Below, one piece after another: positions 30,508 through 43,124 of a stretch of 64,000 bases of DNA. This DNA comes from Polytrichum commune (lineage: Eukaryota > Streptophyta > Polytrichopsida > Polytrichales > Polytrichaceae), in assembly GCA_950295325.1 (NCBI GenBank), contig OX485804.1, positions 21,454,001 to 21,518,000 on the forward strand, written 5' to 3'. The notes beneath the pieces are model-generated. The model made no database searches. It saw only the letters and a list, made by a program, of their open reading frames with translations, and was not told where the DNA came from. Made by a program: the position numbers and the translations under genes. Within the stretch, counting starts at the first letter, position 1; each line of letters starts with the position of its first letter.

Positions 30508-33500
30508 AACAATGATATGTATAGAGTCATTCAATAAATTAGGGTCTCTTAAGTTTGACCATAAATATCTATTGTCACTGAAATCTGATTGTTGGAAATA
30601 GGCTCATACCAAAAAGGGAGGGTTGGTTGCACAATTACCAAGAGGACCAAAACACAAAGGGACCAAATTAAAAAGAGGACCAAATTATCGAGAGGCGAAT
30701 GATTACCAAGAAAGCGAGATTCACCCTGCTTGTGCTCATACCAAAAAGTGAGATTCACCTTGTTTGCGCTCATACCAAAAAGCAAGATCCACTTTGCAAT
30801 TGTTATGATCCTTGATACACTGAGAGATTCTCGGGGTGGGAGATTATCTATGTCCCATGTATGAAATCATCAATTTCAATATTACAATGTTGCACTTTGT
30901 GTTACTCCATAATGTCATACACTACACTAATTATTTATTATTACTAATCCATGTTAAGACTACAAAAACTTTGTAATATCACATGCACTTTGGTTGCCAC
31001 ATGTGTGATACTATGGAGTTTAGAATGTATGTATTCTTGGATCCATACTTAATCACATACCACTCAAATATAGGTGTCCAATTAAGATAAGTACCCAAAT
31101 TAAGCAATATACCTTAGTGAAAATGTGAGTCTACAGAATACAATATCCCCATGTCTGCAATACAAGTGCTAAGCAACCCTAACGGAAAATTTGATGTAAA
31201 TGTTCGATTAATTTGAAGTCATGCATTCAATGGGTTTTATTTTGGATTGGGTGTTTGGCAATGCGGGATAATATATTGAGGCCACGGCCAGAGATACCTT
31301 AGAAATCAAAATAGAGCATCGCCAATGGGCTCCTATCAGATGCGCCTATCACAGGCCATTTGACAGGCCCCCTAGGTAGTGCGGGTGAGTGGCGTGGGGA
31401 GGTGCCGGGAAAGCACCTCAACGCGGCACCCACCATGCAGCCCCGGGACCCATATCCGCGGCCATGGTGGCCTGAGCTTGTAGAAGCATGAAGAGCAGCA
31501 CAAAAAAGAAAAAAGAAAAGTCATACACAAATCAAAGTAAAAGTCAAAAAAATTGCATGAATTTTAGAATGAAAATGTGAGAGTTATGGATGATTTAGTA
31601 TGTTATGACTAATGTGACTAATGCCTTGCTAGGGCATTAGTCACATTGATCACAATGCACTAATGTGACTGATTAAGAGCGAAGATGGAAGAAAAAGGCC
31701 AATATAAAAACACGAAACAAAAAGATAAATTCAAGCTAGCATGAAGACACAAAACAGAGACCAAAAAAATCTCGATAAATTAGACATGAAACTAGGTTTG
31801 GGAAAAAAAAAATTAAAATGCGGTTGTAGCCTTGACATCAACTAAATATGACAAAAAAATGAAAACATGGTTGTTGTTGCAAAACGAACAGGGAGTTGTG
31901 ATACAATTTTTGATTGCACTTGTAGGTGTGAAGTCAAGAAAGAACCCCCAAAATAATTACATATTACAACTAGAGTTGTGAATTGAATTAAAACGCAGCT
32001 AAGACTGCCATCCTAGTGTTGACTACATCTAGTGGGAGGAACAAAGCTCACAGTAAAGGGACAAAACTTGCCGAGATCTGGAGGTATTTGGCGAGACACA
32101 GGAGATAACGGGAGTCTTCCCGAACCTGTTGAGGTGCGCTGAAATTGCCACGCCCGCCAAGCATGGTTGGCGGGAGCCATTGGCGGATGCTTGTACAGAA
32201 CTCGATGTTGAGCATAGGGAAGCTTTTGATATCTCAGGATTAACCTATCTATCACATACTAACTATCCTATTTGAGCTCCGAGAACACACACAATTGCTT
32301 TGACATTCAAAGCTACTACACTAAATAGTCCTCATATTGTGGGTCACAATAGTTTTCTAGGGCCTATACTAATCCTCATATGAATTCAATGTAGTCCACT
32401 TTGATTTCAGCTCATGTGCACTACTTGAATACACTCCTTGATGTGTTGGTTGGAAGCAGTGTCGAGGGAGATTTTGGGGCATAATTAGTCAATAACTAGG
32501 TGTTTCCAAGTCCAATTGGATACATATAGATATCTTTCAGTTTTTCTTTGTTAAATTGGGGTATATTCTATAAATTCCTCTAAAATGATTGGTAATATTC
32601 CTGAAATCTTGAACTTCAACCGGTTATTCCTCAAATGCAACCAGTTCATATGTTACTAGTAGTCGTTTCTCCATGTTCATTGGTCGGAAGCCTTCATGTA
32701 GACATAAGTGAAGACCTAGGGTTTTGGACCCATGTTATTTCTACCTTAACTTGAAAATTAGTGTGGACTATGTAAATTATTTCCACACTCATTTTTCACC
32801 CACGCTAATAATACTATTTGGTGGAGTGGATTGGGCGCCCATTGGGTGCCTCTTAGCTTTCTCAAAGCCGACTCTGCAACGAAATTGATTTTACAGTTCA
32901 GGTTGCCAAAAGACTTAAGACTACTTAGTGCTACATTTTGAAATAGGGAAGGACGGAAACTCATTGATAATGGAGTTGCAATGGACACATTCCAAAACAA
33001 AGTTTGTGTCCCCCTTTCCAACCACATCATTACAATACAAGTGACATAATCTTTAATCTCTAGGGATTGGGAGAGTCAACCACTGGCCAGATTCAATGGT
33101 GAGTTCCATGTTTTTAGGTGCGATAAGCAGGAATGAGTTTCCGTGGAGGTCGTGAAAATGGCGTGCAAGCCTCTACCTGATGCAGCTATATATTTAGCAA
33201 AGACATTTTGACTGCCACCTGACTCGAATCCCAAAGAAGGTAAATGACATCAACTTCAAACTTTATTATGGAGCTGTTGACTGATTCAGAGTTCTCCTCT
33301 GTGCCCTGAATCTTTTACATGAGTCTTCACTACTTTTTGTTCTGCAACACAACATCACAAAATGGCTTTGATCTTGACTGGACTCTGATATTACAGTTGT
33401 GCACACTTTTTTCCATGTTGGTCTTGTATTGAGGTTTCAACTCTGCATATTCAAACTCCCCTGTTGGTTTCTAGAATATTAGTTGAACATACCTGTATTA

Positions 33501-33906
33501 GGGCCCAGTTGCATTTAGTTAGGTTCCTTTGTCTATACAGAGCGTACATGAAAATACCTAACTTCGTCCCAATACAAGACTAATGGTCATCATGATTCTG
33601 ACCATTTCCAAACATTCGTTGGGAGGAATCTCACGAATCCATCTTAGGGAAACTAAGATAAGCAATGGATATTCTCATTTCCAAATTCCTCAAGTAGTGA
33701 AAATTGCCTCCAAGGTGAGAACATGAAGGTAGATGAGTATGGTAAGGTTGGGTGACAATTGGACAATCAATGACCTGAAGACAGTTAAACACTGAATTTG
33801 CAACGTGGATCCGCAGATTCAGGTCAATCCAAAAAGTGCACCTTTGATTTACTCCCAACTTGCTTGATCCCAGTCTCTCTGCAGCAACATGGCATAACTT
33901 AAGGTA
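30508..33906. other. Gene-free stretch with small repeats
   Basis: No supported gene. 30610-30790 has repeated CTCATACCAAAAAG(T/G)GAG phrases. 31611-31647 is a short hairpin (AATGTGACTAATGCC / GGCATTAGTCACATT). 31330-31480 is unusually GC-rich but not obviously coding. 32485-32650 resembles 52190-52385 (shared CTCCTCTAAAATGAT, then GGTAAT/GGCAAT, CTTGA and CTTGAACTTCAA-like blocks), so it is a diverged dispersed repeat. Confidence 0.5.
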
Positions 33907-34536
33907 CAGTAATCTCCCTCTTAAGTATGCACCCGTTTAAGTACACATCCCAGTTAAGTGCGCAAATTTTTTGACAAATAAAAGGGTTCATATTTTATTG
34001 TTTGAACATGTTATACAGATGAATGCATGATTTTTTTACAGTTGAAATTCAATGTCAGTTTATTAAAGTTTCGATGAAACGTCTCAAACAATCGTCGCAA
34101 TTCATCATACGTTTGTTCAACTTCCGTTTGAATATCGGAGCAAAGCAATTGGTCGTCGATGTTGAGGACAGTGTTGTGTAGAGCTTCAAAGCCTTTGAAG
34201 TCGGTAGCACTTTCAAATTCAGCAAATGTCTTGATAGGTTGCATTTCGTTGTAGTATGTTCTCCCGATAGTCCCAGACTTTCCAAATGGTGCCTTCATTG
34301 ACCTCATATTCCCGGCCCAATGCCAGCTTGCTTGGCGCGTTCTGTTTTCTCAACTTTGCAATTATTTCACATTGTTGGGCTTCAGTCAAGTGGGTTGCCT
34401 CAAGTTTCATCCGTTTCCTGTTGCGATTCATCAATGCAGAGGGTCTAGAAAGCGATGAGTAAAGTACTCGAACCTACCAGCTAAGTGCGCACCAATGGCT
34501 CCGGTTCAAAGTGCGTACTTAAGCGGGAGATTATTG
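33907..34536. mobile_element. Small pogo-type (Tc1/mariner) element with TA target duplication
   Basis: The ends are inverted repeats, CAGTAATCTCCCTCTTAAGT at the left and CAATAATCTCCCGCTTAAGT reading in from the right, flanked by TA on both sides. Sub-terminal TTAAGT(A/G)(T/C)GCAC-like words recur at both ends and could be transposase binding sites. The interior codes on the minus strand for a CENP-B/Tigger-type DNA-binding N-terminus. At 630 bp it lacks the catalytic DDE domain, so it is non-autonomous. Confidence 0.9.
34011..34434 (-). pseudogene. CENP-B/pogo N-terminal HTH remnant
   Basis: Two overlapping minus-strand frames are involved. The upstream one (34434-34219) carries a psq/CENP-B-type helix-turn-helix with LTEAQQCEIIAKLRK, then PSKLALGREYEVNEGTIWKVW. 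This matches the start of Tigger/jerky-like transposases. The downstream frame (34307-34011) continues with a helical segment (TYDELRRLFETF). No DDE catalytic residues follow. Either the product is a short DNA-binding protein joined by an undetected intron, or the gene is a frameshifted deletion relic; the second is more likely. Confidence 0.7.
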
Positions 34537-34761
34537 TATATAGTGGGTGTTATTCAGTTGGTGGTTGTTGTTTTCCATCTTCTATACTAATCAAATTTGT
34601 GTTCCGTAACTTGTGTTGCATTAGCAATCTATGATACACAATCATGTAAAAGAAAGGATTTCCCTTGGCTTAGTTATGAGTATTGAAAGTGCAGGTGTGA
34701 TGATTATGTCAAGGTAAACACATGGCAAGCTGGGTCCCTCCAATTGTGACAACAACATTAA

Positions 34762-34967
34762 TTATCCCAATTAGTGCATGTTATTAATTGGATTTATGCA
34801 ATGCAAGAACATCTTACTTAGGAGTTTAATTTTTACTAACAAAAGTTCAATTAGTTGTTCAGACATAATAGAACATAAGTGTGACTTTGCTTGATAAAAT
34901 ATTATCTTCTCATTTAATAGTTATAGCACTAAGTAATTCCAAATAATAACACACACTAAATGGGTAA
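34762..34967. repeat. MITE family B, copy 2
   Basis: Inverted relative to 4850-5044 and alignable along its whole length. TTATCCCAATTAGTGCATGT is at the left, and the right end ends in CACACACTAAATGGGTAA. A diverged relative lies at 42900-43124. Non-coding. Confidence 0.75.
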
Positions 34968-36530
34968 TCAGTATATTGAGTCTAGAGTGGGTCTCCTATA
35001 AATTTTCAAAGATGTGGTTTGATCTCTTTTGAGCATGTGTCTGTTTTGTCTCCATTCATAGATCCACACCTAATTGTGCATCACTCAAATATAATATACT
35101 AGGTGTCCCGTTTTAAAAATACCAAATTTGGCCCACTTACTTGAAGGTGTGTGAATCTACAACATTGACCAAAGTGTAAGTAAGTGGTCAGAATCTTGTA
35201 AAGCGTAGCATTGTTCTTCAACTTGAAATGCCAATCTACAAAGGCCATGCATGGTAACATTCAAGAGATATGTATGTTAAGGCTCGTGCAAATAATGGGG
35301 TGCATATCTCATTGTCCAACCTTTTAAACTTCCAGATCTGTGCAGCATGAGATTCATGGAATTGCAGATTTCGCTTTTACAATGGCACACCCAGGGGTTT
35401 TTTTTTATTTGGCTAAACGTTTTACACCTAAATTGTGGGCAACTAAAATTACAATTGGGAAAAGGAGGGAAAATCAAAAGGTTGTAGCCAATCAAAGATC
35501 AATAGTGGGGCCATGGGAGCCACGCCATTGGGGACCAACCCACAACCATCACCACCACAATGGGGCTTGTGCGAAAATGGGTGGTGGCCACCTAGACCCC
35601 TACCTCACCTAAGGGTAGTCAAGTGGCGACTTAGGTGGAGGGGTTTGTCGCATATCCCGCCTCTTACATGTCATTGTCTTCTTGTCATCGTCCGCTAGGG
35701 TTCCCAATTCATTGTCACCAGTTGTGACAACTCTTGTCTACACTAATTTCATCTTCTTGCTTCTAGATGGTTGTTGGTTTTGCCATGTCCTTGTAGGCTT
35801 ACAAGTGACCCATTGAAATAACAATTGAGATTTGGAGAAGGATTGTGCCAACATTGAAGGATTTTCAATGGACGGCAAGTTGTTGCCTAGGATTCTAGTG
35901 TTGGAGTTTCCCACATTTACCTTTCTTTTGAAATTGTGTATGTTGCTACAACCACAAGGCAAAATTATCTAGTTGCAAGTCTTGTGACTTTTGATTCTCG
36001 CAACAATAGCATACCCAACTTCTTAGTGCAAGGATGAGATCTCATTCAGCACATTACAACTGCCGATTAGGATTTAGGATATAATTACTCAGCATATGGG
36101 ATTTTGTTGTACATGGAGCTTGGTGTGTGGAGCAATGCGAATGTATTGGGCACATTTGTGCTTGAGCTTGAAGCTTGAGCCTTGAATCATTTATCAGAGG
36201 CAACAATACCATGGTGGTGATTCGTAGGTGGGATCTTTCAAATTTGTGAAGTGTTTTTTTGGAAGAAAAAAATTTGTTTTTCCAAATCGCAATATGTTTT
36301 GAATGTGAGATCTTGTATGTTTTTGGACTTTTGAGGGTGATAAGTAGTATATGAGATCTCATCTTGGCTTCAACTTGCAAGATTTGTGTTTGCAACTTTG
36401 TAGTGGGGGTGCTCAAATCCTTTGAGATTTCATATTGGTTTCCTTTTGCAAGTTAGTGAGTCTTGTTTGTTCACAACTTGCACCTTTGCATTGTAGGCAC
36501 CAATTGTAGTACTCACTTGTAGGTCTCACT
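34968..36530. other. Gene-free stretch upstream of the hAT relic
   Basis: No supported gene. 35500-35700 is GC-richer with CCACCACAATGGGGC-like phrases and could be the 5' flank of the hAT element. I cannot locate hAT terminal repeats or an 8 bp duplication. Confidence 0.4.
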
Positions 36531-39500
36531 TTGTTTGGTCCATCGTTACAATCCTCAAGCGATGTTCAGATCATGCATGCCACCACAAATTTGCCGAGAT
36601 TTATCAATAAGGGTAAAAGGATAGTGTTCCCAACATTAGTTGATATAGATAAAAGGAAAGAATATGAGGCCAACCGCCAATTTAAGGACAATGGGTTGTT
36701 GTGTATCCTTGGGAAGAGAATGTCCTTGGTTCAGATGGGCCAACTATTTTGCACAATAAAATGCAAACATGTAGTCACATAGAGGGCAAGGATAAGTTCT
36801 TTCAACCAAACATTGACAATCTTTGGAAGTATGATGGTTGTAGGACACGTTTGGTTGATGGCAATGGGTTGAAGAAGGGTGACCATTACATAAAACAAGA
36901 TTGCAAGCATGCAAAAAAGGACAGGTTGCAAGTTGGTAGGATGGGTAACAATGTCTTAGACCAGCTCCACTACCATGCAACCCTAGATAATAAGAGAAAA
37001 TGGGTTCAATTCATCATAGTCTTGCATTTGATGGATGAGGAGAAACCATTGTCTGATTATGAGGCTTTGAAGAAGTTGTTTGATCTTTTAAAGCTCCGAA
37101 ATTGTCCCAAAAAAATACTAGACTAATGGATCTAGAAGGGGGATGGCTAAAGCTTTTGATAGGGTGATTCAAAGGGAGACCATATCTTTTGTTGAGGCAA
37201 CGACCTTTGTTGCAATTATCAGTAATGAAGCCCGGCGGTGGACTCTTCCTACCACATACAAACTAACGTGAGTGTAAGAAGAGGTATTATTTGAGGCATT
37301 AGTGTACATAATATACATAAGGGAAGGTATTGTTTTTCTCTAGTGTGTATATCCATAAAGGCTTTTAAGAAATTTGGAGTAAAGGTAAAGGTAGATGTAC
37401 AGAAGTGGGTCATAAGGTTCAGGGAAAAACTTGATAATATATGTGTTAGTTTCATCTAATTTATAATTTCATTCACTATTGTCATATGATAATAGTCCTC
37501 AGTGACTACCTTGTCCTTTCATGTTAGGGTTTGCATTTTGAGTTTTAGGTGTTTACAAATTGGAGGATCTTGGAGTGCTCATGGGCTCCCTTGAGTTTGC
37601 TCTCCATATTCTGGCCAATTTATTATGTTTTTATCTTTGTTTCTTTGATGCAATAGTTGAGCTACATGCTATGGATGAAAAATTGTTCAATAATTCTCTC
37701 ATTGGAAAGTAAAAGTGGATTTCATATGTATTATTGGCATATTTAATTCATGATATATCTTGTATTTGTAGTGAAGGCATTTATCACATTAAATTTAAAA
37801 ACTTAGTATAAATATATGAGTTCATTTTCTAGCCTATAATTAATGTGTATACATTGTTTTTCTTTATAAACTTCTCGTATATAGGGGGTTTAACTTCATA
37901 GTGACCCGTGCACATCATTTAGGTTTCCAATTAAGAGTCTCCCCCTAGGTGATGAAGCCAACATTGTTGACAACCAATCATGATTGAGCTTGCATGCCTA
38001 TGTGGTGAAGGAGTGGAAGACAGTGCCCGTCCTCATCTCCCTCCAGCGTGTGACGGATGGTGGATAATACGACAAGTGTGAAGGCCTGCGTAACAAAAGG
38101 GGCTTTGGCTAATTGCACCTTTGCTCGCAAATTGGTGCAAACAATGTGAATGTATTCCACTGACGTTGTATAAGGTAGAAATACCATAACCCGTTAACCA
38201 CCCTCTAGCCGTGCTCTAGACCGTCGTCATAATGATGAAGTGCCATTTCTAAAACTGGTCATGGCTCGGCGGCAACTTCAATGTGTGCACACTTAGTGTA
38301 GCCAATGGGAGTCAAGTGTTAATGTACTCATGAGGTAACCGATTTAAGCGATGTTCTGTATGGAAATGCAAATTACAGTGTTCGGTGTAGGAAGAATCTA
38401 GTGAACAAGTAGGGGTTTGGACAACTTTCCACTTTGAAAAATTGTAGCGCTTTTTGTATAGGACAAAAAAATATGAAACAACTTGCATTCTTCATGAATC
38501 CTTCTCGTCTATCTTGGAAAATTATCTCATGATTGTCAGACCAGATCTTCAATGTGAATCACCTTATTTTCACGGGTTATGGTATTTCTACCTTAGGTGT
38601 GACCACAGAAATGAGAGAGAATTATGCCCCATTTATGGTGGGCATCCATTTTTATGCACATCGAGTGGACATGGCCGCTATTACTTTGTCCGCTTTCCCA
38701 TAGTTGTCAAAATTGAGGAGCTTCTCCGATCTTTGTATTTTTTCTTCAATGGCTCCCCCATGAGGCAGTTGGTGTTTACCAAGTTGGCCCACAAATTGGA
38801 GTCAAAAGAGCAAAAGATCCTTCATAATGTGCAAACAATGTGAATTAGCTTGTTGTCGTCTGTCAAACATGTGCTTTCTAAGTATTGTTCATTGGTGGCA
38901 AAACTAGATTTGGAGGCATGTAGTTGCCATGCCACAACAAAGGTAAAGGCTACCTTGCTGGACGTGGAGGTAATGTTGGGCCTTGCTTGCCTTATACCCA
39001 TGTTTTTGTGTTTAAATGCTCTAATCAAGCTTGTACGTACAAGCTCGGGATATATGTTTATGATTTCCTCCCTAATGTGAAGGTTTGTCTGGCTTTATCC
39101 ATGGCGCATGTACATGGATCTTGATAGTTGTTGGACTGGCTATAGTTACAACAATTCAATAAGCCTTTGAATGCCACAAGTGACATTGTTGCCACTACCG
39201 GGATCTCCGACTTGCACAATCAAGAAGAACACAACATGGCATACAAGACCAATGGGTAGACCCATATGGTGCATCCTACGTTTTATATGATCCAACCAAG
39301 CTCCTTCCAGTCATCCCCTACCTCTTAATTATATGTCACAAGGGAGGTGAAATGCCAATGCACCATGGCTACTAAGGGATTGAACAAAGAGTTGGAGCGC
39401 ATGTTCCCCAACAAGACCTCCTCACAACTCTTAGATTATGCCACCTTTGATATTGGCTTTCCAATACTTGGGAGACCACATTCCCAACTGACTTGCAGGC

Positions 39501-39881
39501 TATTAAGGCATTCTATTGCAAGGCTCAAACATTTGGTGTGAAGGAGCTTTTGAACCAACACTACTAGATGGGGGCCTCTTGGATTCACAAACCTCAATAT
39601 ATAGAATGACCATAATCAATAACAATCAATGGGCTTGTGAGTTGCCCATTGTTGAGAACCCATTGGGGAAGTTGTAAGGTAGTGCCCTGGTGGCTAAGTG
39701 TATTTATGAATATGTGAAGCTAGTTGAACTAGCTATGGTATTCCCACTAGGAAGTTTAGAAGATGAAAGAATTTTTAGCACTATGGCATGCGTGAAAAAC
39801 AAACTTATAAACATGTTGACCAACCAATTGGAAGTGTTCAATGAAGTTGTATGCTCAAAAATTCTACACATTAATTTATAG
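36531..39881 (+). pseudogene. Decayed hAT-superfamily transposase
   Basis: Successive plus-strand fragments match the order of a plant hAT protein. 36701-37126 has a CSHIEGKDKF..DNLWKYDG segment, DNKRKWVQF and LSDYEALKKLF. About 37140-37240 has a degenerate VAIISNEA where ISxDE is expected. 38454-38880 has SPMRQLVFTKLAHKLESKEQ and a QTM*ISLLSS block in which a conserved Trp codon has become TGA (38841). 39690-39881 has the C-terminal dimerisation motif GSLEDERIFSTM. Frameshifts and stops separate the pieces, so no active enzyme is encoded. Terminal inverted repeats were not identified. Confidence 0.8.
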
Positions 39882-40940
39882 AACTTCCCATGCCAAGAGG
39901 CCATAGTTAACTAGAAGTTGGAGACAAAGAGAGGTTTCTATGGAGGAGAAATATGAGACATGGACTATTGGCACACTTCTCACTTCTAGTTTAAGTAGTT
40001 TTATTTTGTTGCTCATGCTTTAGGTTTTTTATCACTTGTAAATGTTGTTTAGTGGTTGTTGTGGAGACAAAGCACCAACATTCACACAATTTTGACATGC
40101 AACTCAAAGAGCAATAGTTATAACTCGATAGACCTTTCATGTGAGGTCAGAGTTAGTGTTGCATTCTAAGTATTCAACAACTAGCATGCAGGAGCTTGGA
40201 GGATGAATTTCGAAGAGGGACTTTAGCAATCCCCCTTTTTGTGGAACTTGGAAGCCCAAGCTTGACATTTTGAGGCTTTGATTCTATACATGAGCATTAT
40301 ATAACCTAGGGTACACTTACCATCTTCTGGTGATAGAATAGGAAGTTAAGTGTGTAGGACTTCACCTACAACTTGGAGGTTGCACATGTTGGATTTGAAG
40401 TGTCTCTCTGGAATTGGTAGTTAGAAAATGACATGGTAGGGAGCTAACATGTTGAATTATAACATGTTGTGGCATGTGCATAGCAAGGCATCATGGGGTG
40501 CAATTCATCCAATCCAAAAAGGTCCAAGAGTAGAGTAGCTAGTTTGCATGGGAAATGAGGAGCTATAGCTACCAAAATTCTAACATTTTTTTATTCATTG
40601 TATTTGTGATGTTTGTTTGGTTTCTTCTAATGTGGCTCGTTTTGTGTGCAAACTCATTGCATGTTGCAACGGATAGGGTCCTTGTGCCCGGGGTTCAATC
40701 CCCTCATGCAATTTTGACAATGTTATGATTGAGTGATGAATTTTGGAACTTCGGCCTTGATTGTTGATTTAAAATAATTCCCTATTATAAAACAAATTAC
40801 CACTGATTCATATTTGTTAAACATCCTAATAGCCATTCATAACAACATAATATATGCATAAGGGGCCACATGGCTTCATTATTCTCCTATTTGTTGTCAA
40901 GTCTTTGAAACCGACATTTGTGAAATTTGGCACCTCCTCA
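39882..40940. other. Gene-free stretch downstream of the hAT relic
   Basis: No coding sequence. A B-box-like GGGGTTCAATCCCC occurs at about 40690-40703 without a convincing A-box or poly-A tail, so an old SINE is possible but not claimed. Confidence 0.4.
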
Positions 40941-41210
40941 TACCGTAGTACCATAGCTGGTTCGTTCAAAAATAATTCTAAAAATAAAAAACGTAAAAAT
41001 TATGAAATTATGAAGATAGAAAAACGAAAATAAAATTAATTAATTTTTGCAATCTTTTGGTGTTTCTAAGCCATTTAAGGTCATTTTTACTGATTTTTTT
41101 TGCTAAAAATGAAAATTGAGAAATTCAGTTTTTTGAGAGGCGAACCTTATTTTTTCAAAATAAATAAATATTCGTTCGCCAGGGGACGAACCAGCTATTG
41201 TGTTACGGTA
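40941..41210. repeat. 270 bp MITE-like element E, right copy (inverted)
   Basis: Reverse complement of 11655-11923 with a single one-base length difference in an A/T run, as far as I can compare by eye. It begins TACCGTAGTACCATAGCTGG and ends in the reverse complement of TACCGTAACACAATAGCTGG, with TA at each edge. The two copies face each other across 29.6 kb. Confidence 0.85.
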
Positions 41211-41847
41211 TTGAGTTTGATTCACTATCGACACATCCTAGCCACACCAATGGACTTAACTTTTGCACTCTAACCCTTGTATTTCCTACTCCTTGCCTAT
41301 TCTCCATTTGTACTTTAAGGCATGTACAAATTGGTCCACTCTGGCATATACAAATCCATATCACTCATCATAAAGGCATTCTTAAAATACCGTAAAAATT
41401 GTTGGGCACAAGTTGCATATTGACATGTTAAGGGCATGTTGACTTTAATGTAGTTGGATGCATGCGCATTGCGATTTCTTTGTCAAGTTACCATGGCTTT
41501 CAAAAAACACAGTTGCCTTGACACCCACAAAATTTCCTCCAACCAAAGGTCTTACTTCCTCCAGAACAATAACAGCATATATGGAAGGCTCTCAAGCTAA
41601 CTTGATACTGTCTCGTGTTGTACTCCCTGAACACTTCAGATGCTCTCTTGAACAAAATTATTCAACAAACTCATACGCAAGTTAGGGCCATGGACCCACC
41701 TGCCCATTGATAAACATGCGGCGTGAGCATTGTTGGTGAGCTTTGATTTGCTTGTAATGGAAATATGGCAATTCACTTCCGAAGTGTATAACAATTGCAT
41801 AGATGTTACAAATTTATAAAGATGCAACAATTTTATTACATTACAAC
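41211..41847. other. Gene-free stretch
   Basis: No supported gene; the 75-codon frame at 41458 has no recognisable domain. Confidence 0.4.
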
Positions 41848-42073
41848 ACACCAGCAGCCTTTGGTCCGAGATGACCTTAAACTACCGGATGATGGTGGAG
41901 AGATACCCAAATCTCAAGGGAGAGGTTGGCGGTTCGAATCCTGGCTGTGAAATCTTCTCTCTACTTGACGGAAAACTTGCCAGGTGGTCAACTGCCTCCT
42001 GTGCTTTGGCATTGGCCTGTCAACAATCTGTCTAAAAAATTTAAAAAAAAAAAAAAAAAAACACCAGTAGCCT
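41848..42073 (+). mobile_element. SINE-like retroposon with target-site duplication
   Basis: A 13-base target duplication flanks the element (ACACCAGCAGCCT at 41848 and ACACCAGTAGCCT at 42061, one mismatch). The body has a Pol III B-box-like GGTTCGAATCC at 41931-41941 and ends in a poly-A tract (42043-42060). These are the hallmarks of a tRNA-related SINE moved by LINE machinery. The A-box is not clear. The near-perfect duplication indicates a fairly recent insertion. Confidence 0.85.
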
Positions 42074-42899
42074 GTTGTAATATACAACCACCTCTATCTT
42101 TCACTTGCTAGTCAATTTACTGTGACAACCCTTGGTAGTCTAGTTTCACTAGTAAAATGCAAGCTTAAGTTGCGGAACTTACGTGAGAGAAGGATATGCG
42201 AAAACATTGATAGTAATTGAGTTGTCCTCCTCCGCCTGATTGGTACGAACGAGATGTGCATGGTGTAAGTTATATGACTTTATGCCTTCCTTGCCAACAA
42301 AGTTTTGTGGAAAGTGTAAATGAGTTGATGTTGGAGATGGTACATGTCAAGCTGACTCTGGAGATAGGAATGCCAACTACGCTAAATATACCAATTAGTG
42401 AGAGTGGTATTAATTCAAGTCACACGCACAATCTAGCCAAATCTGAAAGTTACCGAGGCCTGAAATTGTTATTGACTGATTCTAAATTCTTAACTACGGT
42501 ATTTCTATGCCCATTTACCATTGATTTCATGAAAATTTATGCATGCCACATGGTTGATAATGAATAGTGCCAAGTGCTAATATTTTTAGTGATTTAGTGT
42601 CCACTGCTGGTACTTTCATGCCAAGTGTTAGTACTTTAGGTGAATAATGCCAAATGCCGAGATGAACAATGCTTCCTAGATCTTTTGGTGGCACTAATTC
42701 ATACTGTAAAGGAATTTAGTATCACCTTCACTATTTTCGCAGTACTAAATATACTAGTACTAAATTTCCCACTACTTTGGCATATTTAGTATAGTAGGTA
42801 GAAGTAACATTCACATTTTAGAAATGACAATAGGGCCAAAATTCTTTATGGTGACAAAACCTCCAAGGGTTGCTTTTGTATTCTTAGATATGATAATCA
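42074..42899. other. Gene-free stretch
   Basis: One 116-codon frame (42217) is unrecognised and has no gene context. TTTAGTGT and ATTTAGTA phrases near 42595-42790 look like decayed MITE ends. Confidence 0.4.
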
Positions 42900-43124
42900 C
42901 TACACTAGATATTGTATTTAGTGTCACTTACTATTTGGAATTATGCAATGCAATAACTATTTACTATATATCTCATTTCTATGGTAACAAAGGTCAAATT
43001 GGTTGTTTGAACATTATACAACATTAGCATCTTTACTTGGTAAGAAATCTATGTTAATAACATAAAGATATAGCAATGTGTAACTCCAAATAGTAAGTGA
43101 CACTAAATATCATATCTAGTGTAG
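42900..43124. repeat. 225 bp MITE related to family B
   Basis: About 40 bp terminal inverted repeats: CTACACTAGATATTGTATTT at the left and the matching CTAGTGTAG end at the right. Both continue into GTCACTTACTATTTGGA. Interior phrases such as GCAATGCAATAACTATTTA recall family B. Confidence 0.85.

Noticed and set aside
40685-40710. B-box-like GGGGTTCAATCCCC, possible SINE
   Set aside because: No A-box, poly-A tail or target duplication found.
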